Of a stretch of DNA of 64,000 bases, positions 18,615-26,690 are shown piece by piece; positions within the stretch are counted from its first letter, which is position 1; every line of letters begins with the position of its first letter. The notes beneath the pieces are model-generated. The model searched no databases. It was not told the origin of the DNA and was given only the letters and a program-made list of their open reading frames with translations. The stretch covers positions 1-64,000 of the forward strand of contig NZ_BBJS01000036.1 in the NCBI RefSeq assembly GCF_000739895.2, written 5' to 3'. Origin of the DNA: Sphingomonas paucimobilis NBRC 13935. GTDB taxonomy: Bacteria > Pseudomonadota > Alphaproteobacteria > Sphingomonadales > Sphingomonadaceae. A program made the position numbers and the translations under genes.

Positions 18615-18947
18615 ATTCCCCCACCCGTAACACCCGATGGCCGCTATATCGTGGTGCGCGGGCGACTCTGGCGCCGCGCCAATCCCAACCTGTCCGAGCA
18701 GGATCGCCAAACCCATGTCGCGGCGCTGATGCGGGCGCGGCGCGCGGTGCGGGACGCTTTGGCCAAGGACGACGCCGATGCGCTTCGCGCCGCACGAGCC
18801 GACGTCAATAATGCCAAGCTGGCCTTGGGAGAGCGTGGCCCGACCTGGTGGACCGATGGCGAGGACCTGAATCGCCATCTGGCGCGCAACACATCTTACG
18901 CCGATTGGTATGCGGCGTTGGAGGAGAACACGCCACCGGATGACTGA
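18615..18947 (+). CDS. Small conserved hypothetical protein, possible ATT start
   Basis: The reading frame encodes VTPDGRYIVVRGRLWR, then a charged helical stretch (LMRARRAVRDALA), then GPTWWTDGEDLNRH. I recognise it as a small sphingomonad protein family of unknown function. The start is a problem: no ATG, GTG or TTG lies in frame between the end of the response regulator and GTG 18651, which is inside the conserved region. AGGAG sits 7 bases before an in-frame ATT at 18615, which would give 110 residues. Other in-frame starts (ATG 18465, TTG 18480, GTG 18483) lie inside the upstream gene. The competing ATG at 18608 opens a different frame without the conserved residues. Confidence 0.6.
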   Translation: MPPPVTPDGRYIVVRGRLWRRANPNLSEQDRQTHVAALMRARRAVRDALAKDDADALRAARADVNNAKLALGERGPTWWTDGEDLNRHLARNTSYADWYAALEENTPPDD

Positions 18948-19032
18948 TCGCCATGGCGCTTTCGCCACCCACCGCTGAACCATCGGGGACGGCGGTCGGT
19001 TCTGTCTGTTGCAGATCGGGAGACGAGGCAGA

Positions 19033-20049
19033 ATGGCGACGATGACGCTGACGGGGCTGGAGATAGCCTATACCGACACCGGCCCGCGTAATGGTCCGGC
19101 CGTGCTGCTGCTTCATGGCTGGCCCGATGACGCATCGACCTGGGAGGCGATCGTCCCGGTTCTGACCGGGGCGGGCCTGCGCGTGATCGTGCCGACCTTG
19201 CGCGGGTTCGGCGAGTCGCGCTTCCGCCGTGCCGACATACCGCGCACCGGCGACAGCGCGATCCTGGCACTCGACGCGATCGCGTTAATGGACGGGCTGG
19301 GCATCACCCGGTTCCAGGTCGCGGGCCATGACTGGGGCAGCAATATCGCCGAGGCGCTGGCGGTCGGCTGGCCGACGCGGGTCAAGCGGATGGCGATGCT
19401 CAGCACCCCGCCCCGGCTGGGCGGCATGCCCACCCCGCCCTTCGACCAGGCGCAGCGGCAATGGTATCACTGGTTCATGGCGACCGCGCGCGGCGCGCAG
19501 GCGGTGCGTGACGATCGCAAGGGCTTTGCGCATATCCACTGGACCAACTGGTCGCCGCCGGGCTGGTTCGACGAAGCGACGTTCGACCGGGTGGCGAAGT
19601 CCTTCGACAATCCCGATTGGGCCGAGGTGACGATCCACAGCTATCGCGCGCGTTGGGATGAGGCGAAGCCCGATCCTGCGGGGCGCTGGCTGGCCGAACG
19701 GGTCAAGGCGAAGACCAGCCTGTCGCTGCCCACCCTCTACATCCATGGCGACCGGGACGGGGTAAACCCACCCTCCACGGCGGATGACGTGCCGGCCAAG
19801 TTCACCGGCCCGTTCGCGACCATCACGCTACCGGGCGTCGGTCACTTTCCGCAGCGCGAACGCCCCGATGCGGTGGCGCAAGCCCTGCGCCGCCTGTTCA
19901 CCGGCGATGCCAGCCTGTTCCCGGTGCAGGACGTGCCCGGCAAGCCCGTCTCGCTGGCCCTGGGTGTGGCGGCTGTCGGGCTGGCCGTTGCCGCTGCCGG
20001 TATCGTCGGCGGACGACAGTGGCGCGCGCGTCAGGCGGCCGGACAGTAA
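19033..20049 (+). CDS. Alpha/beta hydrolase, epoxide-hydrolase-like, with C-terminal membrane segment
   Basis: The 338-residue protein has the oxyanion motif LLLHGWPDD and the nucleophile elbow VAGHDWGSN. An Asp occupies the nucleophile position, as in epoxide hydrolases and haloalkane dehalogenases. The late catalytic residues are in YIHGDRDGVNPP (acid) and LPGVGHFPQRE (His). After the catalytic domain the chain continues into a hydrophobic stretch (VSLALGVAAVGLAVAAAGIV) and a basic tail, which would anchor it to the membrane. ATG 19033 follows GGGAGACGAGG. The 3' end overlaps the convergent halogenase gene by 19 bases. The substrate is unknown. Confidence 0.85.
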   Translation: MATMTLTGLEIAYTDTGPRNGPAVLLLHGWPDDASTWEAIVPVLTGAGLRVIVPTLRGFGESRFRRADIPRTGDSAILALDAIALMDGLGITRFQVAGHDWGSNIAEALAVGWPTRVKRMAMLSTPPRLGGMPTPPFDQAQRQWYHWFMATARGAQAVRDDRKGFAHIHWTNWSPPGWFDEATFDRVAKSFDNPDWAEVTIHSYRARWDEAKPDPAGRWLAERVKAKTSLSLPTLYIHGDRDGVNPPSTADDVPAKFTGPFATITLPGVGHFPQRERPDAVAQALRRLFTGDASLFPVQDVPGKPVSLALGVAAVGLAVAAAGIVGGRQWRARQAAGQ

Positions 20050-21521
20050 CTCCGCAGGAACGTCGCGTGGGGCGGGATCGGCGCGATGGCTTCGGCGATC
20101 TGGCGGTCCAGCCCCGATAAGGACTCGCGCAGCGCCTGCGGGCTCAGCATTCGCGCGATCTGGTGATGGGCGCGCGGCATCAGGCCCTGGCCGAGCATCA
20201 CCGAAACCCAGGAGTCGATGCGGAACAGATCGTCCTGCCCCTGCCACGCGCCGGCGCTCTCGACGAAGAGTGCGATCCGCTCCTTCAGGCTGTCGGGGAG
20301 CGGCATCGATGCACAATGCTGCCAGAAGGGGGAATCATCCCGCTCGGTCTGGGCGTAATGCAGGATGATGAAGTCGCGGATATGCGCCCATTCCTGCGCC
20401 GATTGGGCATTGAAGCGCGCCGCCAGCGCTCCCGTATCGCCGCCGCGAAACGGGAAGGACTGGATCAGCCGCATCACCGCGATCATCACCAGATGGATGC
20501 TGGTCGATTCCAGCGGCTCGATAAAGCCCGCCGCCAGCCCCAGCGCGACGCAATTGCGGTTCCACGCACGCCGCCGCACGCCCGCGCGGAAACGTAAGGG
20601 ACGCGGATCGAACAGCGGCCTCCCCTCGACCTCGCCAAGCAGCGTCGCCACCGCCTCGTCCTCGCTCATCCGGTCGCCGGCATAGACCAGGCCGTTGCCG
20701 ACCCGGGTCTGGAGCGGGATCTGCCAGCGCCAGCCGGCGCGGTGGGCGATGGCGCGGGTATAGGGGACGGGCTCGCGTACCGCCTCGGTCTGCACTGCCA
20801 GTGCGCGGTCGCAGGCCAGCCAGTGGCTCCAATCCTCGAACCCGGTTTCCAGCGCCCCTTCGATCAGCAGCGCGCGAAAGCCGGTGCAGTCGATAAACAG
20901 GTCGCCCGCGATCCGCTCACCGCGTTCGAGATGCAGCGCGGCGATGTCGCCGCCTTCGCCGTCTTGCTCGACCCGGATGATCCGCCCCTCGACACGGGTC
21001 ACGCCCGCCGGTTCGGCGATGGTGCGCAGGAAGCGGGCATAGGCGGTGGCGTCGAGATGATAGGCATAGGCCAAGGTCTCGTTCGCATCGCGCGCGAACC
21101 GGCCTTCGGCCGCCGCGCGGGCTTCGCGCGAATAATCGGTATAGTCACGCCCGAAACCATGAACGCGCGCCTCCAGCCAGAAATGCTGGAAATCGGCGAT
21201 CGCCACCGCACGCCCGACCGTCCCGAACGGATGGAAATAGCGCGCGCCGAGCTGATGCCAATTCTCGAAGGCGATCCCCAGTTTGAACGTCGCCTGGGTC
21301 GCCGACATGAAGGCGGCCTCGTCCACACCTAGAAAGGCATGGAAGCTGCGCGCGGTGGGAATGGTCGACTCGCCGACGCCCACCGTGCCGATATCATCCG
21401 ATTCGATCAGTGTGACATCGACGAGCGGCCCCAATTGCCGCACCAGCGCGGTCGCCGCCAGCCAGCCGGCGGTGCCGCCCCCCGCAACGACGACGCGGGT
21501 GATCGGGCGCGTGTCGCTCAT
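20031..21521 (-). CDS. Flavin-dependent tryptophan halogenase family protein
   Basis: The 496-residue protein has the FAD motif VVVAGGGTAGWLAA at the N terminus, GVGESTIPT, the catalytic Lys at about residue 80 in ATFKLGIAFENW, the family signature GWRWQIPLQ (WxWxIP) and FIEPLESTSIHL with the Glu near the active site. All hallmark residues are therefore present. Biochemically known members halogenate tryptophan with FADH2 and halide. In sphingomonads, Caulobacter and Xanthomonas such genes recur beside TonB receptors for sugars, where their substrate is unknown. It is last in a receptor-SapC-cupin-halogenase operon and overlaps the cupin gene stop (ATGA). Confidence 0.92.
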   Translation of the reverse strand: MSDTRPITRVVVAGGGTAGWLAATALVRQLGPLVDVTLIESDDIGTVGVGESTIPTARSFHAFLGVDEAAFMSATQATFKLGIAFENWHQLGARYFHPFGTVGRAVAIADFQHFWLEARVHGFGRDYTDYSREARAAAEGRFARDANETLAYAYHLDATAYARFLRTIAEPAGVTRVEGRIIRVEQDGEGGDIAALHLERGERIAGDLFIDCTGFRALLIEGALETGFEDWSHWLACDRALAVQTEAVREPVPYTRAIAHRAGWRWQIPLQTRVGNGLVYAGDRMSEDEAVATLLGEVEGRPLFDPRPLRFRAGVRRRAWNRNCVALGLAAGFIEPLESTSIHLVMIAVMRLIQSFPFRGGDTGALAARFNAQSAQEWAHIRDFIILHYAQTERDDSPFWQHCASMPLPDSLKERIALFVESAGAWQGQDDLFRIDSWVSVMLGQGLMPRAHHQIARMLSPQALRESLSGLDRQIAEAIAPIPPHATFLRSYCPAA

Positions 21522-22549
21522 CGATTCAACCGGTGCAGCAGATAGGCACGCAGCCGCCGCGCGCCTTGGTCATCAAGCGGCGCCAGCGGTCCCTGCGCCG
21601 CAGGCGGCAGGTGACCGGTCACGCTCTCCGCCGGTCCGAAGACATAATGATCGAAGATTGCGCGCCAGGCTTGTTTCTCCGCCGCCGGCCGGTCACGCAG
21701 CGAGAGCATCGCATGCATCACCGTATCCATCGGGCTGTCGAGGAAATCGGGCGCGGCATTCCACCAATAGTTCACCAACACATTGAAATCGTCCAGCGCC
21801 TCGACATGATGCCACCAGAGCGCGGGGTAGACGAGCAGATCGCCGGGTTCGAGCTCGGCGACCTGCGCCCGTTCGATAGCCTGAGCGAAACGGGGGAAGC
21901 GTTCCAGATCGGGCGCGGCGAAATCGACCATGCTCACCACCTGCCCGCCCGGCGTCGGCGCGAGGGGTCCGGGGTAGAGATTGGCGATCTGATCGGGCGG
22001 GAACAGCGTGAAGCGGCGGCAGCCGACCGCACAGATCGCGGCGTTGTTCGCCATGTCGTAATGCGCCGAGGCGATGGTGCGGTTGCCGATCCAGATACTG
22101 GCCAGCGGCACATGGCGGGCGAACAGTTCGCCGGTCGGGTTGAGGTCGTTCTCGCTTCGAAAGCCCGGCAGATAGGTGTCGAGATCGGTCGACCCCATAT
22201 AATAGGCCGTGCCCGACCGATCGCCGAGCACTTGGGCTAGAAACTCGGCCAAGGCGAAGGGCCGCGCCTGGAAATTCAGCGCGGTACCGCTCGCGTCATA
22301 ATGGAAGCGTCCCCGGATCGCAGGGTCGCCGATATAGCCGGTGACGGGCCGCCCCCGATCGAAGCGGCGCAGATAGGCGGCCGCGGCCTGGGCCGAGTGC
22401 CGGCCTTCGCGCACCAGCGGCCAGTCGGCGGCATGGCCGCGCAGGATGACGGGCATCCCCTCGGCGATCAGCGCCTCCAGATCGAGCGCGCCGCCCGCCG
22501 GCACCTCGCGAACCCGCGCCGCTGGAGTCAGGCGATCAGCCAAGGGCAT
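21518..22549 (-). CDS. Cupin-like (JmjC-type) domain protein
   Basis: The 343-residue protein resembles cupin_8/JmjC oxygenases. The predicted iron ligands are in ASAHYDMANN (H-x-D) and, on a later strand, LWWHHVEAL. Preceding parts include GYIGDPAIRGRFHYD and YMGSTDLDTYLPG. Proteins of this type would use Fe(II) and 2-oxoglutarate, perhaps as a hydroxylase. The start overlaps the SapC gene by 14 bases and the stop overlaps the halogenase start by 4, so the three are translationally coupled. Its role in the sugar-uptake locus is unknown. Confidence 0.85.
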   Translation of the reverse strand: MPLADRLTPAARVREVPAGGALDLEALIAEGMPVILRGHAADWPLVREGRHSAQAAAAYLRRFDRGRPVTGYIGDPAIRGRFHYDASGTALNFQARPFALAEFLAQVLGDRSGTAYYMGSTDLDTYLPGFRSENDLNPTGELFARHVPLASIWIGNRTIASAHYDMANNAAICAVGCRRFTLFPPDQIANLYPGPLAPTPGGQVVSMVDFAAPDLERFPRFAQAIERAQVAELEPGDLLVYPALWWHHVEALDDFNVLVNYWWNAAPDFLDSPMDTVMHAMLSLRDRPAAEKQAWRAIFDHYVFGPAESVTGHLPPAAQGPLAPLDDQGARRLRAYLLHRLNR

Positions 22550-23237
22550 GTTTGCGAATCTTGCGATCGATCAGATGGCGCAGATTGCCGAGCGACGAGG
22601 CGATCCAGATGGCGGGGCGCAAATGATCCTGCGCGTGGAGCGCCGCCAGCGTCTCCGGCTCCAGCGCCGCCAGCCGATCGGTATCGATCGTCAGGCAATC
22701 GGGGACATTGTAGCGGCGCCCCTCGTCCAGATCGAGTTGCAGCAGCGCGGGCGTCAGCAGCCCTGCGGCTTCGAGCGCGTCGAACAATTCGGTCTCGGTC
22801 TGCACGCCGACATAGATGCGCTGGAGCATTGCCGAGACATGATCGAGCAACGGCGCATTCCCGCCATGATCGCGAAAGACGGGCATGCCGTCCGGGGTCA
22901 GGCGCGGATGATCGGGATCGACGAACACCATCGGCGCGCCGTCCGCGTCATGCCCGATCGAGAAGGGCCCGCGCGCCCGTGTCGCGGGGACATAGCGCGC
23001 ATCCCAATGCTCGCCGTCGAGGAACAGATTCTCGTCCGGGTCGAGGCCGAGCAACACCGTGGCGTAGAGCTTGGCACTCTCGTCCCGGCGCAGCAGGATC
23101 GCATAATCGCGCTGCAATTCCTCGAACTCGGCCGGAAAGACGCGCGTCTGGTTGATCGCATCGCCATAGCGCGCGTGATGTCCGACCGCGACGCGAAGAT
23201 CGCGGTGATCGACATTGTTGAGCAGCACGAAGGTCAT
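22536..23237 (-). CDS. SapC-family protein
   Basis: A 233-residue protein with the SapC family pattern: an N-terminal LLNNVDHRDLRVA, then VFPAEFEELQRDYAILLRR, DENLFLDGEHWDARYVPA, and a C-terminal region ending in LRHLIDRKIRKH. SapC is named from a Campylobacter S-layer operon, but its function is unknown; in Alphaproteobacteria and Xanthomonads it accompanies TonB receptors and halogenase-like proteins. ATG 23237 is preferred over GTG 23243 because AGAGGG is better spaced. It follows the receptor stop by 57 bases, which contain a hairpin. Confidence 0.87.
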   Translation of the reverse strand: MTFVLLNNVDHRDLRVAVGHHARYGDAINQTRVFPAEFEELQRDYAILLRRDESAKLYATVLLGLDPDENLFLDGEHWDARYVPATRARGPFSIGHDADGAPMVFVDPDHPRLTPDGMPVFRDHGGNAPLLDHVSAMLQRIYVGVQTETELFDALEAAGLLTPALLQLDLDEGRRYNVPDCLTIDTDRLAALEPETLAALHAQDHLRPAIWIASSLGNLRHLIDRKIRKHALG

Positions 23238-23253
23238 GATCACCCTCTATACC

Positions 23254-23284
23254 CGGAAGACCGCCGGGGGGCAGCGGCCTTCCG
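23254..23284 (-). promoter_or_regulatory. Intercistronic hairpin between receptor and SapC genes
   Basis: CGGAAGACCGC and GCGGCCTTCCG form an 11-bp stem with one mismatch and a 9-base loop in the 57-base gap between the receptor stop and SapC start. There is no T tract, so it is more likely to stabilise the receptor mRNA end or reduce read-through than to act as a full terminator. Confidence 0.5.
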
Positions 23285-23294
23285 AGTTCCGGGA

Positions 23295-26200
23295 TCAGAA
23301 GCGGTAGCGCGCACCGACCAGATAGCGGGCGGAGCCTTCCGCGAGATACCAGGTGTTCATGCGGTCGCGACCATAGGTCTGGACGCCCTCCTCCGTCAGG
23401 TTGATCGCCTCGAAGCCGAGCGCGAAGCGCGGCGTCAGGTCGAAGCTCATCGAGAGGTCGAGCTGACCATAAGGCGCGGTGAAGACCGGGTTGCGGTCGC
23501 CGCCACGGTTGATATCGCTCAGGAACTTGTCACGCCAGTTGTACGACAGGCGCATCGAGATGCCGTGTTTGTCGTAGATCAGCGTGGCATTGGCGGTATC
23601 CGACAGGCCGACCAGCGCGAAGGTGTTGACCGTCGGATCGGCGGCGATGTCGATGCCGATATTGCCGCGCACCAGCGTATAGCTGGCCGCGATGCCAAAG
23701 CCCGTTTCGCCCAGGAAATACTGGCCCGCCAGTTCGACGCCGTAGATATGCGCATCGCGATTGTTGATCGGCGTGTTCACCGCGAAGTTGAACAGCGGAT
23801 CGCTGGCGTTCGGGCTGACATCCAGGGCACCCAGCACCTGGTCGACAAAACCCTGGTTCAGCGCACGGCTCTGGGTGTTGTAGTTCGCGCCGAACTGCGC
23901 GTTGGTGGCCGCGACATTGCCGTTATTTTGCTGGAGCAGCGCGGTATAGGTGAACAGGTTCACGTCCGTAATGTCCGCGCCGAAGGTGCTGGTCAACTGC
24001 TCCTTCGCCACACCGGAGCGCGTGCCCGCCGCGCCCGACGTCGCGTCACGCAGACCGAACAGGTTGCGGTTCACGACGGTGTTGCCGATGAAATTGTGCA
24101 CCCGCTTGTCGAAGAAGCCCGCCGACAGGAACACGTCCTTGCGTGGATACCATTCCAGCGTGACGTCGATATTGTCGGAGGACAGCGGCAACAGCCCGGT
24201 ATTGTTGGCAGACCCCGTCGCGATGCCGCCGATCGCGGTCGGCCGCCCCGGGGCACCAACACCGGTCGAGGCGAACAGATTGCCATAAGGCGCGCGCGAG
24301 ATCGTCTTGCTGTACGAGGCGCGGGCGAACAGATTGTCCATCACCTCCAGCTTGGCGTCGATCGCGGGCAGCCAGTTGCTGTACGATCCGCGCGCCGAGA
24401 TCGCCTGGCGATCGGTGCTGTTCTGGACGACGAAGTCGTTGTCCGCGGTCCAGACGATGGCCAGCGGCACCGGCTGGAGCGAGACCGCGCTGACCTTGGT
24501 ATTTTCGTAGCGCAGGCCGGCGACGATCTGTGCGGTGCGGCCGAAGACCGTGCCGTTCCAGGTACCCTGGAGATAGCCCGCCCAAATATTCTCGCGCACC
24601 GAATTGTCGCTGTTGGCGTCGATATTGTTGCGATGGTCGACGCCGTCGTTGGTCACGCCAATATAATGGTTGAACAGCGTGTTGTAGAGCTTGGTCGCGT
24701 CCTGGGTGCGGAACGCGATCTGGGTGTTCGCGTCGGCGTTCGGGTTGTTATGCTCGAACTTGCAGGTGTTGCAGAATTGGAAGACCTGTCCCGGGGCCAG
24801 CTGCGCGACGTCGGGCGGCAGCGAATTGCCCCAGTCGCCCAGCACCTGGCGGGTGTTGTACTGGGTCTGGCGCGTAGTGGTGGTGCGATAGTCGCCACCG
24901 GCGTCGAAGCGGAACTGGTCGTTCAGTTCCCAGCCGGCATCGGCGCGAATCTCCTTGATCCGCTGCGTCTGGTTCGACGCGAACTGGCGCTGCACCGCGC
25001 TCGACAGATCGCCGACATCGAGGATGCCGTTGTTGTTGCCCTTGATGAAGCTCTGGCCCGTGGGGGTCGTGCTGCGCGTGCCGTCATTGATGGTCAGCGT
25101 CTGCTGCGGGAAACCGTTGTCGGTCCAGTACAGGCTGTGCGCGGCCACGACCGGCGCGTTGATCGCGACGGTGGTCGAGGTCTGGCCATTGGGATTGTCC
25201 GGCGAGCTTTGCGCCTCGCCGATATGGCCGTCGATCGACAGGGTGAACCGATCGGTCGGCTTCCATGCGATATTGCCGCCGAAATCGTACAGCTTGTTCT
25301 TCTGTGCGCGATACGCCTGCTCGAAGGCGGCGTCCTTCACGCCGTTGATCGTCTCGGACAGGAATTGCGTCGTCGCGATACCGTTGCTGGCATCGTCGAA
25401 CGTCACCTCGCCGAACGGACGGTTGAACCAGTTGGACTGGCTCGACCGACGTTCCGACTGGCGCAACTGGGCATAGAGGCCGTCGGCGGTGAAGGTCAGC
25501 GTGTCGGTCGGGCGGAATTGGATGATCGCCTGGCCGTTGATGCGCTCGCGGCTGGCCTCCGAGAAGTGATAGCGGAAGTCATTGGGGACGGAGACCAGCG
25601 GATTGCCGGTTGGGCGGTTGTTGATCTTGGTCGCCGCGTTCACGAACCCGTTGGCGGGGTTCAGGAAGTCGTTCAGCGAGCGGATATTCCAATTGTCCGG
25701 CGCGACGCTGGCGAAGCTGAAATTGCGCTTCTGATAACTGCCGAACAGCGACACGCCGAAGCGCTGCTCGCTGTCGGACCAGCCGACCGTGCCCGACGCC
25801 TCGGGCGTGACGCGCGCGCCGCAGTCGATGCAGTCGGCCGAGCTATTGTCATAGCTGCCCTTTACGCCCAGCGAGCCGACGAGGCCGGTGTCTGCCGAGT
25901 CGAGCGGACGGCGACTGACCACGTTGATCGTCGCGCCGATGCCGCCCGAGGGGATGGCGGCGCGGCCGGTCTTGTAGACCTCCAGCGTCTTCACCCCTTC
26001 GGAGGCGAGGTTGGAGAAGTCGAACGACCGGCCGAAGCCGCCCGCGCCGTCGCCGCCCTGGTCGCCGCCGACCGCGACGATGTTGGACGTGGCGAGCTGA
26101 CGACCGTTGAGCGTGACCAGATTATATTGCGCGCCGAAACCGCGCACCGTGACGGTCGAACCTTCGCCGTTGCGCCGGTCGATCGACACGCCGGTGATAC

Positions 26201-26549
26201 GCTGGAGCGACTCGGCCAGGTTGGTGTTGGCGAACTTGCCGATATCTTCCGCGCTGATCGCATCGACGACGCCGTTCGAATCGCGCTTGATCGCGATCGA
26301 GCGTTCCAGCGAGGCGCGGACACCGGTGACGACGATGTCGGCGCTATTGGTCTCGGGCTGGGCGTTGGTGGGGCTGGCCTCTCCGGCGGGCGGCGGCGGA
26401 TTGCCGGTATCGGCCTGCGGCGTGCCCTGTTGCGGGTCGCCGGCGGCGGTGGTCTGCGCGCCGGCTTGGGCCGCCAGCATCAGCCCGGCGCTGAGGCCCA
26501 GAATCGATGTCGAGCGCACGAGTACGCGCGCAAGCCTTGTCCCCTTCAT
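23295..26549 (-). CDS. Large TonB-dependent receptor, TIGR01782-like, glycoside locus
   Basis: The 1084-residue receptor has a signal peptide ending in LMLAAQAGAQ, then a Pro/Gly-rich linker and the TonB box region ADIVVTGVRASLERSIAIKR. The plug contains ESLQRITGVSIDRRNGE and VTVRGFGAQYNLVTLNGRQL, as in the Caulobacter/Xanthomonas receptor family. The C terminus is YLVGARYRF. ATG 26549 follows GGAGAGG at good spacing; the longer frame adds an unlikely charged leader. It heads the operon with SapC, cupin and halogenase genes and has a LacI-type operator 93 bases upstream. With the GH3 enzyme and sugar MFS nearby it probably imports a beta-glucoside oligosaccharide (inference). Confidence 0.92.
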   Translation of the reverse strand: MKGTRLARVLVRSTSILGLSAGLMLAAQAGAQTTAAGDPQQGTPQADTGNPPPPAGEASPTNAQPETNSADIVVTGVRASLERSIAIKRDSNGVVDAISAEDIGKFANTNLAESLQRITGVSIDRRNGEGSTVTVRGFGAQYNLVTLNGRQLATSNIVAVGGDQGGDGAGGFGRSFDFSNLASEGVKTLEVYKTGRAAIPSGGIGATINVVSRRPLDSADTGLVGSLGVKGSYDNSSADCIDCGARVTPEASGTVGWSDSEQRFGVSLFGSYQKRNFSFASVAPDNWNIRSLNDFLNPANGFVNAATKINNRPTGNPLVSVPNDFRYHFSEASRERINGQAIIQFRPTDTLTFTADGLYAQLRQSERRSSQSNWFNRPFGEVTFDDASNGIATTQFLSETINGVKDAAFEQAYRAQKNKLYDFGGNIAWKPTDRFTLSIDGHIGEAQSSPDNPNGQTSTTVAINAPVVAAHSLYWTDNGFPQQTLTINDGTRSTTPTGQSFIKGNNNGILDVGDLSSAVQRQFASNQTQRIKEIRADAGWELNDQFRFDAGGDYRTTTTRQTQYNTRQVLGDWGNSLPPDVAQLAPGQVFQFCNTCKFEHNNPNADANTQIAFRTQDATKLYNTLFNHYIGVTNDGVDHRNNIDANSDNSVRENIWAGYLQGTWNGTVFGRTAQIVAGLRYENTKVSAVSLQPVPLAIVWTADNDFVVQNSTDRQAISARGSYSNWLPAIDAKLEVMDNLFARASYSKTISRAPYGNLFASTGVGAPGRPTAIGGIATGSANNTGLLPLSSDNIDVTLEWYPRKDVFLSAGFFDKRVHNFIGNTVVNRNLFGLRDATSGAAGTRSGVAKEQLTSTFGADITDVNLFTYTALLQQNNGNVAATNAQFGANYNTQSRALNQGFVDQVLGALDVSPNASDPLFNFAVNTPINNRDAHIYGVELAGQYFLGETGFGIAASYTLVRGNIGIDIAADPTVNTFALVGLSDTANATLIYDKHGISMRLSYNWRDKFLSDINRGGDRNPVFTAPYGQLDLSMSFDLTPRFALGFEAINLTEEGVQTYGRDRMNTWYLAEGSARYLVGARYRF

Positions 26550-26636
26550 CCCACCTCTCCCTTTGACGGCATCATCGCGCCGTCTGTTTTTCCCGGTCAT
26601 TTATCTGGCCGGTTTTTGTATGAAGCTCTTGCTATA

Positions 26637-26685
26637 CCGACCGACATCGGTGTCAACGAAATTGCCACCCACCTATGTCGGTCGG
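26637..26685. repeat. Long-spaced 11-bp inverted repeat overlapping the operator
   Basis: CCGACCGACAT (26637-26647) and ATGTCGGTCGG (26675-26685) are exact inverted repeats separated by 27 bases. The left arm overlaps the LacI-type operator. The element fills the gap between the GH3 stop and the receptor promoter and could form a stem in the GH3 transcript or offer a second half-site. Confidence 0.55.
26642..26655. promoter_or_regulatory. LacI-type operator upstream of receptor operon
   Basis: CGACATCGGTGTCA, followed by ACG, nearly repeats the sequence TGACATCGGTGTCA (also followed by ACG) found upstream of the GH3 gene. Even palindromes with a central CG are typical of LacI-family operators, and a LacI gene lies in the locus. 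Regulation by that protein is inferred. Confidence 0.7.
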
Positions 26686-26690
26686 ATCGA

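Noticed and set aside
26537-26544. Further copies of TTGTCCCC (also minus strand at 31443-31436)
   Set aside because: These lack the TGCCC and TCTTC parts and lie in or at the start of coding sequence, so they are treated as chance.
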